Shown here piece after piece: positions 33,109 to 45,200 of a DNA stretch of 64,000 bases. Under the pieces are notes generated by a model. The model saw only the letters and a list, made by a program, of their open reading frames with translations. It ran no database searches and was not told the DNA's origin. The stretch is from Pilaira anomala (Eukaryota > Mucoromycota > Mucoromycetes > Mucorales > Mucoraceae), in NCBI GenBank assembly GCA_025716855.1, contig JAIXMQ010000002.1, positions 1 through 64,000 of the forward strand. Direction: 5' to 3'. The translations under genes and the position numbers were made by a program. Every line of letters starts with the position of its first letter. Position 1 is the first letter of the stretch.

Positions 33109-34560
33109 TCACAAATCGTATTTTTTTTTGTTGTTGTTGTGCCCCAATGATAGTAACTTTGTTTTAACAAGAAATTTATCCTCGACATTCTCTGTATCCT
33201 CAAGCATAATACACGCTTGTTCCAGCCATGTTTCGTTTAAATTGTAATCTTCTTCATCTAATTGATTAGCACCGAAGAAATAAAAATCCTTAGTGATGGT
33301 TATACCTTCGTCGTAATCAGATTCAGAATCTAAATTGGTATGTCAGGATCAAGACTGTTAAAAAAAAAAAAAAAGGCACAGGAAAAGTCGTCCGCATAAA
33401 TTGTAATCAGAGGCTTCCATAGCAGAGATTGAAAGACGAGAAAACAATATCTTTTCTACTTCTCTGGTGATATCATTGTAAATATATATATATATATTAA
33501 ATTCAAAGTAAAATCAAAGTCTTGGTTATATTACAGTCAAGTAGTTTATCCACTGAAACATATTCAGAACTAAACACAATTCACAAAGAGGAAAGGTGGC
33601 GATATGTACTATTTGTTAAAAGCTAGTTAAGCCCAACGATTTGTATTTTGTAAAGTGAACAGTTCTTACCTATTGTTGAGATATAAGAATAAATGCAAAT
33701 ATACCTAGAAAAAGTATCTGCTTACCTTTTACCAAGATGCCACATACGACCGGAAGAGGCAATCTTATGAAGAATAAGATTGATCGGCATTATATTACTT
33801 ACATTTGTTTCCCTAGTTTTACAAGGTCTGAGAAGGGATTCCCAGAGTTTACGTCAACGTTTCACTCTTTATATAGCTACTAAAGAAAAAAAAAAAAAGC
33901 TTCTTTACGCTCACTCTTCCATTATACTTCCCTTAGGTTGACTCTCTCCACTTAAAAAAATTGCTTTCGCGACCTGAAAAAAGGGGTAAATAAAAATCAA
34001 ATACATTAGTATTTCATTGTAAATGCATACATAATGAATTAGTAGTTGTACAACATTTTTTCTTGAAAAGTATTTTACACAACAATCCCGTATTGTATGC
34101 ACATACTTTAAATATAAAAGTGAATGATTACTAGTTCAAACTAATGTAAACAAATGCTAAATAACTCAATAGTTGACAACATTTTTTTTTTTTTGTGTGT
34201 ACGACTTGGTTGAAATATTTCAGCGGGAGAATAACCTTTTTCTTTGTGAAATAGTGATGCTGCTGCTGCTGAAAGAAATAATAAAACCGGGTCCTGATTT
34301 CGGAAACTGAGAAAGGCAGGTAATACAAATTCATTGTTACAGAAAATATTGTTTTTTTTTTTTTTTTGCAAACAATTATCTAATTGTTTGAAAAATTATA
34401 AAGTATGATCTCACCTCGCAAATAAATCTGAGAATCACATTTTACAACAATAAAGTTTTCGTTGTTGCTATTATTTTCTTTGTAATAAAATGGTGTTATA
34501 CATGTCTCACGGGTGATAGGATGGGACTTCCGGGCAAATTTATCTTCTTAGGGAGGTAAT
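33109..34560 (-). other. Unresolved exon-like pieces of an unidentified minus-strand gene
   Basis: Several coding-like stretches on the minus strand: about 34540-34417 (DKFARKSHPITRETCITPF..NFIVVKCDSQIYLR, ending at donor G|GTGAGA); about 34370-34190, open in two frames; about 33965-33915 after a TTTTTTCAG acceptor (VAKAIFLSGESQPKGSIMEE); about 33800-33735 (MPINLILHKIASSGRMWHLG, then GTAAGC); about 33460-33390 (EVEKILFSRLSISAMEASDY); and 33340-33109 (SDYDEGITITKDFYFFGANQ, LNETWLEQACIMLEDTE, then stop). Composition is protein-like and splice-like signals flank them, but the frames do not chain cleanly, especially around 33345-33390. It may be a fast-evolving gene, a pseudogene, or mobile-element remains. 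I recognise no family. Confidence 0.35.
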
Positions 34561-35153
34561 AAAAAAAAAAAAGGGGGGGGGGAGAAAGAGAGAGTATTTT
34601 ATTCAACAGAAAGAAAAAAAGAAACAAATATATACTGTATAGTTATCATTCTATTTATATGATGAATCTAATTAAATGCAGTAAAGTCGGGAGCACGTCA
34701 GTTATCACCACCGCTCTCTCATTTTTTTTTTTTATTTTTTTAAAAAAAAAAAAAAAGTTTTTGTTTCCCCGTTTTTCATAAACCGCTTCTTTACGATAAA
34801 TGATGATAGATACCACTGGGGGGTGGTTTTAAGAAGAAGAAGAAGAAGAAGAAGAAGAAAAGAGTGAAATACAATACATTTTAATGCATGACCCATAAAT
34901 TACGTTTTGTCTCTTTTAGTCCCGGTATAATAAAATTGAGTGTTTGTTGAAGGCGGTAATTAAAAGAAAATGTCAACAAGAGTAACTATTTTTATAATGA
35001 GTGCCAAGTGAGTGAGGTGAGTGAACTCTCACTCTCTTTCTAAAAAAAAACTTTTTATCAATCCCGATTATTATTATTTTTTTCGCTTTTCTTTCTTCTT
35101 TCTTTTTTTTTTTTTTTTTCTTCCCCTTTCTTCTTTTCCATATTATAGGAAGA
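34561..35153. promoter_or_regulatory. Upstream region of the myosin-chitin synthase gene
   Basis: Contains an A/G run (34561-34590), an (AAG)9-like microsatellite at 34832-34860 and a 19-bp T run at 35102-35120. The string TTATTATAG at about 35140-35148, five bases before the start codon, could be a 3' splice site of an intron in the leader. No other gene is seen. Confidence 0.4.
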
Positions 35154-38100
35154 ATGGAAAACACCCCTCGAACTAATACTAAATCAGCAAATGAGACGGT
35201 ATTTGATTTAAGCCATGTTGCTGGTATAGATGAAAAGAGAATATCAGATATTCTTCAAAGTAGATTTTTGGATTACAACATTTATACAGATATCGGTTAC
35301 AACAATGTTATTGCCATGAACCCATTCAAAGAACTCGTTCAAAATGATGCACAGACCAGTGAAGAATATGTAACATCGTACAAAAGAAGCTCTATGGAAA
35401 ATAATTCTATCACTAAATTGAATCCTCATGTATTTGAGTTGGCAAATCGTGCTTATTTTCATATGAGAAGAACTGGAAATGATCAAGCTATTTTTTTAAA
35501 GTAAGTTTCGGGTGTAAAAAAAAAAAAAAAAAAATAAGGTTTTTTTATTATTATTATTAATTATTATATCAGTGGCGAATCCGGTAGTGGAAAGACAGAA
35601 ACAAAGGATTTAATGATTCGTCATTTAGTTCGTCTCAGTCATAACAAAAAGAAATCTAAAATTCAAACACAAATGATCAACGGACAAAAAGTATTAGAAG
35701 CATTTGGTTCAGCACAAACAACTTATAACGGTACTTCTGCATCTCGTTTTGGACTCTACACTGAACTTCATTTCAATGAACGTGGTAAAATGATGGGTGC
35801 AAAAACATTACATTATTTCTTAGAAAAGACTCGATTATGTTCTGGAAAAGGTTCAGAAGGAAACTTTAATGTGTTTTATTGGTTATTAGCTGGAACAACT
35901 CCCGATGAAAAACAAGTACTTCAGTTAACCGATGATCTCAATACCTATCATTACCTTTCAAATTATGGTAGACCCATCTTACCTCAAGATAAAGATAATT
36001 TTAATGATCTCAAAGAGACCATGCGTTCAGCTGGATTCAGAAGAGAACACTTTAGTAGAGTCATTCAACTTTTATCCGCTATTCTTCACCTAGGTAACAT
36101 CTCTTTTGAAGATCAACCAGGTATTGGAACCCAAGAATCTGTCTTGATCAAAAATGAAGAAACCCTTACTTTCGTAGCTGATTTCCTTGGTCTGGACGCA
36201 ACTGCCCTGAAAGAATCTTTAACTTTTAAAACAGCCATGATCGGTAAAGATGTCACTACCTTGATTTTGGATGCTCAACAAGCAACCGCTCAACGTGATG
36301 AATTAGCTCAAACTTTATACTCTCTTTTATTCTCTTGGCTCGTTGAACGTATCAATCAAAAGACATTTACAGAACAATTCAATAGTTTTATCGGTCTCTT
36401 AGATTTCCCAGGTACTCAAACCACTGGGTTTGGTTCCGTAGGCTTTGATCGATTCTGTGTGAATTATGCAAATGAACGCATGTTTAATTTCTATACAACA
36501 CGTACTTTTCAACTCGATAGGGATGAATTTCAAGCTGAATTAATTCAAGTACCTGAGGTACCTTATACTGGAAACTCGAATTGTATTGAATTATTAGAAC
36601 GTTCCAATCGTGGTATTTGTGCAATCTATAACAAAATGGCTGAAAAGACAATGACTGGAAAAAGATTATATACTGATCTAGATGCTGTGGACGCCATTGT
36701 AAAATACAATAATGAAAATCCAGCTTTAATCATAAAATCATCTACAACTGGTGCACGTCAATTTGCTATTCAACATTTCCCAGGTGAAGTCACTTATGAT
36801 CCAACCGAATTCATCTCAAAGAACAACAATCAATTACTCGTCGATTTCATTTCTTTGTTTCGTGGTGGTGCAGATTCTTCTGCCTCTTGGAATAATTTCG
36901 TACTCGATTTATTCTCGGATGAAAACCTATCCATCACATCTCATCCATTAGGTGGTGTCTTGGCTCTTATGAACGCTCAAAAATCTGAAAAACCAACTCG
37001 ACTTCCTTCCATGAGAAAATCAAAAAGAATCGATCCTTCTGCTGTGGATACTGAAAAAGGGTCCATCGATCAACAAGTCGATAAAACTGGCAAACATACT
37101 GTCTTGGCTCAAATTCAATCGGCTCTCGATGATTTATTAAATTCTTTACAAGAAGCCACTCTTTGGTCCGTATTCTGTATCCGTTCAAATGCTACCGAAA
37201 GTCCTGCTCAATTCGATAGTCATGTCGTTCAATCTCAACTTAAAGCTTTTAACTTACTTCATTTAGCAAATCAAATGAAACACTTTTATTTATCTTCTGT
37301 ACCTCTAGATAAGTTTTTATCAAGATATGCGGTTCCTTTAAGCGCAATGGGTTTAGAACATTCAGGTACGGCTGTAGAACAATGTGAATCTGTCAAGCGA
37401 TTAAATAACTGGTCTGAAGAAGATATGGCGATTGGTACCACCAAGGTAATACAAATTCATCAATTCCCTCCCCCCCCCCCCTTTTTTTTTATTGAGCATA
37501 AAACTAACCCCCCTATCTTAAAATAAGGTCTTTTTAAGCTATAAAAGTTGGCATTTACTTGAAGATAATTTAAGAACATTAGAAAAACAAGAACAAAAGA
37601 GTGTCAAGATGACTGACACTAAATCAGGATTACCAGCTATATTAGGTGCAGAAGATGGACTAGGTCTTCAAACACGCGGTATAGATGAAGACGATACCAA
37701 CACCATAGCAGACGGACACCCTTTACCTTCCGTTTCTGCCTACTCTGAAGGAAGACAATCCTACTACTCTCAAGGAGGAAACCATCATCCATCACAACCT
37801 TACATGGGCGACACCCACTCCTTTTACGGTTCAAGAGCCGGCGGCGGCGACCATAGCGAATACACTGAATCCAATTACAACTCCCCACCACCTGCTGTAG
37901 ACATGATACCACCTCAAGAAGATTTAAACGCCACAGAAGAAAGAGCGAGTTCCATGACGCCTGGTCGTAAGCGATGGTTATATTTAGTTTGGGCGATCAC
38001 CTTTTGGATACCTAGTTACCTTTTGATTAAACTCGGTCGAATGAAACGTAAAGATGTTCGTTTAGCCTGGAGAGAAAAAGTAGCGCTTTGTGCCATTATT

Positions 38101-40959
38101 ACATTCATGTGTGCTTTCGTTATCGGGTTTTTGGTTTTCTTTGGTGAGATCATCTGTCCTCATCAGAGTGTCTTCTCCGTCAGTGAATTAGCACAAAGAA
38201 ATCAAGATGATAATGCGTACGTGGCTATACGTGGTGAAGTATTTGATTTAACCGAATTCGCTCATCGTCATCAACCTCAACTCGTAGGTCAAGACGCTAT
38301 TCTCAGTTATGGAGGTCAAGATGTTTCTGAACTCTTCCCTGTACAAGTATCGGATCTGTGTGCAAACGTCTCTCCTTATGTCTCGCTCGATTACAATCAA
38401 AATTTTACCGACCAGTTTGCTCAATACCATGATTTTAGATACGCTTCGGATGACTATAGACCCAATTGGTATTATAAACAGATCTCATGGTTTCGAAAGG
38501 ATTTTAAAGTAGGTCACATGGGTATTGAACCCAAAGGTCTTCGAGATCAAGCAAAAGGTGGGTTTTATGAACTCAACGGGGTAAAAATGAATCGTATTTG
38601 GGCCGTCATCGATGAACATATCTATGATTTGACTGCCTATACTTTAGGTGGTCGTTTCTTATCGGCTCCAGAAGGTGAAGCGATTCCAGGTGATGTCAAT
38701 ACCAATTTCTTGGACCCACGTCTTGTCTCTTTATTTCAACAACACAGTGGTGATGATATCACGGATTTAGTCAATGCACTTCCATACACGAGAGAAGAAA
38801 TGGATCGTGAAATGGGGTGTATTCGAAACCTTTATTTTGCTGGCTTAGTCGATAATCGTAACTCGACCAAATGTCAATTCTCTACTTACTTTTTGTTAGT
38901 CGTCACTGTCTGTCTTTGTCTCGTCATCTTTGCCAAGTTCGTGGCTGCTTTACGTATTGGCTCTGCTCGTGTACCTGAAGAATCCGAAAAATTCGTCATC
39001 TGTCAAGTTACTTGTTATACTGAAGATGAAGAGTCTCTTCGAAAGACAATTGATTCTCTTGCCAGTGTACGTTATGATGATAAACGTAAATTGATTTTAG
39101 TGATTTGTGATGGTATGGTCATTGGTAGTGGTAACGATCGTCCTACGTCTCGTATCGTATTAGATATCTTTGGTGTCGATGCTTATGTAGACCCTGAACC
39201 ACTTCCATTTATCTCAGTCGGTGAAGGAATGAAACAATACAATCGCGCTAAACTTTATTCGGGTCTTTACGATGTCAATGGTCATGTTGTACCTTACCTT
39301 GTTGTATCCAAAGTCGGTGGTCCGAATGAACGTCAAAAGCCTGGTAATCGTGGTAAACGTGATTCTCAATTGATCTTAATGCAATTCTTAAATCGTCTTC
39401 AATATGATGCTCCTATGAACCCTATGCAACTTGAAATGTATCATCAAATGAAGAATATCATTGGTATCAGTCCTGAGAAATACGATTTTGTATTGATGGT
39501 GGATGCAGATACTGAAGTGATGCGTGAAGGTTTAAACCATTTAGTCTCTAGTATGTCTCATGATGCTAAAGTCATTGGTCTCTGTGGTGAAACTACCATT
39601 GCAAATGAAAAAGATACTTGGGTTACCATGATTCAAGTGTACGAATACTTTATTTCTCATCATATGATCAAGTCTTTTGAATCTCTCTTTTCTACCGTCA
39701 GTTGTTTACCTGGTTGTTTCACCATGTATCGTATTCGTACAGTGGATGGTAAACGTCCACTCTTTGTATCCAATGAAATCATTGAGGACTATACGATCAA
39801 TGTAGTAGATACCCTTCACAAAAAGAATTTATTGTACCTTGGTGAAGATAGATACCTTACCACTTTATTACTCAAACATTTCCCTGAATTCAAGACCAAA
39901 TTCAATCCTTTAGCTCAATGTAAGACCAATGCTCCTGATACCTGGGACGTCTTGATCTCTCAACGTCGTCGTTGGATTAATTCTACCGTTCATAACTTGA
40001 GTGAATTGATCTTTTTGAACAGATTATGTGGTTTCTGTTGTTTCTCTATGCGATTCGTAGTCATGTTGGATCTCTTCAGTACTTTAGTTCAACCTGCTTT
40101 ATTAGGTTACCTTGGTTATTTAATCTATTCCTTGACAAAAGCAACAGATCAAGTACCTTATATTACCATCATCACTTTAGGCTGTACTTACGGTTTACAA
40201 ATCATCATCTTCATCATGAACAAACGTTGGGAATACATCGTTTGGTTCATCGTCTCCATTTTCGCTTTACCCATCTTTTCTTTCTGGATTCCAGTTTACT
40301 CTTACTGGCATTTCGATGATTTCTCTTGGGGTAATACTCGTGTCGTTGTAGGTGAAAAGGGTAAAAAGATGGCCGTGGCAGATGAAGGTGAATTCGATCC
40401 CAAGACTATTCCTCTCATGCCTTGGTCTGAATACGAAAGAATGTTAACAGCTGAAAGTGTCAGTGATGGTCTTTCTCAAAGCACTTATCCTCCTGCTCCT
40501 CGGTCTCAATATGGTGGTGCTTATTCGGTTGCTGGAACACAATCAAATTATGGTGGTTATTCATCACCTTTTGGAGCTCCTGCTTTCCCTGCAGGACAAC
40601 AATCTGTTTATGGTGGAGGTCAATCTGTTTATGGTGGCGGCGGTCAATCTGTTTATGGTGGTGGCGGTCAATCTGTTTATGGTGGTGGCGGTCAATCTGT
40701 TTACGGTGGTGGCGGACACTCTGTTTATGGTGGCGGCGGACACTCTGTTTACGGTGGCGGTCAATCGATTGCAGGTGGTCAATCTGTTATGGGTGATCAT
40801 CGTTTCAATTCAAGAGAATCACTTGGTGGACGCCAAACACCAGTGGGTGGTCGTCGTACAGGTTATGGACCTACCTTGATGAATGAAGCAATGGCTGATA
40901 ATATGAATGCTCCCATGGTTAATAGTTATTATTCACAAAATAGACAAAATAATACCTAA
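35154..40959 (+). CDS. Chitin synthase with N-terminal myosin motor (class V/VII type)
   Basis: Exons 35154-35500, 35573-37445, 37528-40959; 1883 aa. It polymerises UDP-GlcNAc into chitin at the plasma membrane; the motor-like domain helps localise it in hyphal tips. Motor domain about 1-750: P-loop GESGSGKTETK (about 117-127), SASRFG in the switch I region, LDFPGT in place of the usual switch II sequence. A cytochrome-b5-like region (SVSELAQ..VFDLTEFAHRH) lies near 955. Transmembrane segments flank about 890 and 915, and 1105. Catalytic domain: DAD (about 1399), EDRYLT (about 1513), QRRRW (about 1552-1556), then membrane spans. The tail has seven GGGQSVY-type repeats (40600-40760), and I see no DEK_C domain, which many members carry at this end. 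Intron 1 splits the codon before the P-loop. Confidence 0.95.
40600..40770 (+). repeat. In-gene Gly/Tyr tandem repeat (QSVYGGGG units)
   Basis: About seven units of 24-27 bp (GGTGGCGGTCAATCTGTTTAT-like) encode QSVYGGGG or HSVYGGGG. The units are highly similar at DNA level, indicating recent expansion or gene conversion. The repeat sits in the cytoplasmic C-terminal tail of the chitin synthase and keeps frame. Confidence 0.85.
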
Positions 40960-41388
40960 ATAACTCCTCTCTTTCTTCCCCATATACTCTTTTTCTTTTT
41001 TTGAACATATATTCTAACTTGTATTTTAAAACATACCACTTTTTTTTTTTTCTATCTTACTTTTTCTTCTATTTTTTTTTTCTCTTATTCTCAATAAACT
41101 TTACAATGTATCTAAAATGTTATTTTTTTTTTTTCGTTTCGTGTAAAAGCATATGTGTTCTTCATAAATATATGAACATCCGATATTTACGAGAATATCT
41201 TCATGATGTGCGTACAGTGAAAGTTTATACTACTGAAGGGCAGGCAATTCAAGTCATGTGGTTTTGGGTAAAATGTAAAAATGTCCAATAAGATAGCCGT
41301 AATATAAATGACTCTGTTTTTTCTAAAAAAAAAAAAAAAATAGAAGCTGTTTTTTTTTTATTATTATTCCTCCTTTCATAACATACTC
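40960..41388. other. Spacer between chitin synthase and bZIP genes
   Basis: The 3' untranslated region of the chitin synthase (AATAAA-like near 41092) and the leader of the bZIP gene. The frame at 41001-41291 is Phe-rich chance sequence. Confidence 0.45.
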
Positions 41389-42171
41389 ATGAGTTCCCAC
41401 AAGAATCTTGAAAAGCCTTCAAAAGTAGGTCGTCATCGACTTTATTCTAATGAGCAGCGAAAAGATCGTAACCGAAAAGCCCAAGCAGCTTTTCGAGTGC
41501 GTCGTAATAAATACACAGAGACGTTGGAACTTGAAGCTGCACAGAACGAACAAACTATTCAAGAATTAAAGGACGCTAACGAAAAATGTTTACAGCGAGC
41601 AGAGGCGGCAGAAAGGCAGTGTACCCAACTCAATTCACAAGTGGCCTCTTTACAAAAATTATTGCAACAAGCTTTAGAAGAGAATAAACGTATCACACAA
41701 GGTAAACTATTTGTAATAGATATATTTAATTTAATCAAAATCATTTACCCGGGATAAAAAAAAAATACAGATGTACCTGAATCGAATTCATCTGAAAACG
41801 GCTCAATCGCTTCTTTTGATCAACCACAAGATACGTTTGCAGTAAATTGGCTTGACGAAATGAGTCGTGATATTACAGGCGAGTATGTTAAAGTTGGAGT
41901 TTTTTTATGACCATCCGATCCTAGATTTTTTTTTTTTATTTATTTAATAGATTGCAATTCTTTTCCGTATACCTTCACGGATTTCTATCAAAACGACTTT
42001 CTACTTGGCAAGTAACCCAAACATAATAATAATATTAGAACTCTCTGATCCTAGTTTTTTTTCTCTTTTCTTTTTCTTTTTTATAGATATCTTATAGGAA
42101 ATCATCTAATTTGTGAACAAGTCTGTACTAAAGAATGTATATCCTCCCCCCCCCCTCTTTCTTTTTCGTAA
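41389..42171 (+). CDS. bZIP transcription factor with Cys-containing C-terminus
   Basis: Exons 41389-41701, 41771-41878, 41951-42011, 42087-42171; 188 aa. The N-terminal bZIP has basic region RKDRNRKAQAAFRVRRNKYT and a zipper with long heptads (LEAAQNEQTIQELK..LNSQVASLQKLLQQALEEN). The RKAQAAFR pattern (Gln/Ala instead of Asn/Ala at the contact positions) is close to the AP-1/Yap-like group. The third exon contains CNSFPYTFTDFYQNDFLLG; the last contains CEQVCTKEC, a CX3CX3C cluster, followed by Ser/Pro. Cysteine clusters serve redox or iron sensing in Yap1/HapX-type factors; that role here is inference. The second intron begins with GC (ACAG|GCGAGT); a GT alternative two bases later gives a stop after a short unrelated tail. 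Confidence 0.75.
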
Positions 42172-42291
42172 TAAACAATTTTTAAATCAACTTTTTGTTA
42201 TTTATTTAAAGAAGTGAGAAAAGTATTAAAGTTTTATTATATTAAATTATAGTATGGTAGATGTGTAAAATGTATTGTTTTAAATAAATAA

Positions 42292-45200
42292 TTATAAAAC
42301 GGATAATGATTGTTGGTTTACCATATCACTGTATGCACCGTTTAGTTTCAAAAGTTCCCAATGTGTTCCTTGTTCAATGATAGTTCCATTTTTGACAACG
42401 CAAATGAGATCAGCATCTTTGATTGTAGATAAACGATGAGCGATTGTAATTGTTGTTCTGCCGCCTTCTTGAATAATGTTATCCAATGCATCTTGAACAA
42501 GACGTTCAGATTCACTATCAAGAGCAGAAGTCGCTTCATCTAATAACAACACTTTAGGCTTACGAATAAGAGCACGAGCAATAGCAATACGTTGCTTTTG
42601 ACCACCAGAAAGCTGTGAACCCTTGTCACCAACACGAGTATTATATCCTTCAGGAAGTGAAGAAATAAATTGATGGATGTTAGAAGTCTTACAAGCAGCT
42701 TCAACTTCTTCTTGAGAAATCACAATTCCATCTTCAATACCAAATCGAATATTTTCTCCAATTGTTAAATCAAACAGACTTGGTTCTTGAGATACAATTG
42801 CCATATGACTACGAAGATTAAACAACGAAAATGACTTGACATTTTGATCATCTATAGAAACACTTCCTTTCAAAGGATCATACCAACGTTGAAGCATACC
42901 AATCGTAGTTGATTTACCACAACCAGATGGACCAACTAATGCGATGGTTGTACCAGCCTTTCCGTTGAAATTAAACTGTCCGTCAAAGATAGGGATCTCT
43001 GGACGAGCAGGATAAGTAAATTTGATGTTTTTCATTTCAATATTACCCTCTAAAGAGCCTGTTTTTGGCTCAATACCTTCCAATTCGGGGTCAATTAAAG
43101 ACTGACGATCAATCATTGCAAACGAAGCAAGGGCAGCAAATTTTGCTTTAGAAAATGTGGCTGCAAAAGTAGTCGTACGACCAGCAGATTCTGCGGTTGT
43201 CATAATAACAGTCATACTGGTAAACATTTCCGGGAATCCGATTCTACCATCGGCAATCATGCGAGCACCAGCATAAAAAGCAATAGCACTCGTATACATA
43301 TTGATACCTTTACTAAAACCAGCAGCGATAGAAGAAAGGTAGGCCTTTCTAATAGAGAGCTTGTGTGGACGAATAGTAGCATGATAATAACGTTCTTCAA
43401 AATGATGTTGTTTATTCAATCCAGCAACGGTACGGACTTCACGAATAGCTTCACCTGCAACTTGACCACTCTGAGCATTAGCTAATTTTGTATCATCTTC
43501 AAACCCTTTTTGAACGCGGAATTCGTAGGCGGTTGCACCAGCAAGTAAAGGAGCCATAAGAAGTGTAATAAGAGTCAGTTCCCAACTACCGGTAAATGCA
43601 AGTGCTAAACCAAGAGCAATAGTAAAAGTGAGTTGAACGACATCACCCCAGACTTTTGTGATCATTTCATTCACATTACGCGCATCTACAGCTAATTTAG
43701 TAGTGAGTGCACCCGTATTGTTTTCTTCTTGATCAAAGAACCCGATCTCTTGTTTTAAGTAAGTAGCAAAGATTTGAGTACGGAAACGTTTAGAGAACTT
43801 TTCACCACAGATTTCAAAGCTGGAAAATTGAGTACAGTTACCAATAAAAGCAGCAATACCAAGTATAAGGAAAATAAAAGCATATAAATTGGTTCCTTGA
43901 AGTGGACCAGGACGAATTTCTTGACCGGGCAAACTAAGAATGACGACCACGTTAGAGAAAGAGTAAGCGTAAATAGGGAAAATAGAACCAGCAATAGCCG
44001 ATCCAAGAACACCAAAAAGAAGATATTTCCATTCTTCTCTCATAGCAAAAAACACCTTCATAAATGGAGCTCTTTGTTTGCTCAGTTCTTCCTTAAGTCG
44101 AGTAGCTTCTTTAATTTTAATATCATAAGCATCAATTTGGTTGATATCCTTCATTTTTTCATCTGTATATTGACTGTGACGGGTACTTTGCTTTGTAAGT
44201 ACATGTTTAAGTACATTTTCTTGTTCTTCAATCTTTTTTTGAACTTCAAGTTCTTCTTGACGCAAAAGATTTTCTGGATCTTCTTCTAAATTAGTATTCA
44301 TACCTCCGTTTTGATTTACATCAATAATTTGCTTTTTAACCAAACTTGCGTAGGTAGCCTCGTTTTTTAGTAACTCTTCGTGTGTTCCTTGCTCAATGAT
44401 TTCTCCATGGTCAAGTACAACAATAAGATCAGAATTAATGATTGTGGAAAGACGATGTGCGACAACAATTGTAGTTCTATTAGCCGAGGCACGGTCTAAT
44501 GCATTTTGTACAAGACGCTCAGATTGAGTATCTAAAGCAGAGGTTGCCTGTACACATATATATATAAAGTTAATAAATCATGCGTTAAATTACATACAAA
44601 ATATATTTACCTCGTCTAATAATAAAATTGTTGGATTCTTCAAGATAGCACGAGCAATTGCAATACGTTGCTTTTGTCCACCGGATAACATACCTCCTTG
44701 TTCACCAACAAGTGTATCATAACCATTAGGCAATTGGGAAATAAATGTATGGCAATTTGCCTCTTTACAAGCAGAAATTAAGGCCTTCTCTGATACTTCA
44801 TCCTGTGTACCCATGAGCAAATTTTGACGAATGGTCATATTAAACAAGACAGGCTCCTGAGAAACAACACCAATTTGTTGTCGTAACCAACGGACATCAA
44901 GATCTTTGACATTGTTACCATCTAAACTGACTTCACCAGTTAAAGCATCATAGAACCGTTGTACAAGTTGAATTGTAGTTGATTTACCAGACCCAGATGG
45001 ACCAACAAAAGCAACAGTCATGCCAGGTTCAATCTTTATATTTAAGCCTTTAAGAATAAGAAGATCTGGACGAGTAGGATATTTGAATGTAACGTCTTTA
45101 AACTCAATTGAACCATGGATAGTATCAGGAACAAGTCCTTTGGCATCTAAATTAATTTCTGGAACACGATCGATAATGTCAAATAATTTAAAGGCGGCGC

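Noticed and set aside
40457..40879. Repeat-rich ORFs overlapping the chitin synthase tail
   Set aside because: Alternative-frame readings of the QSVYGGGG repeat.
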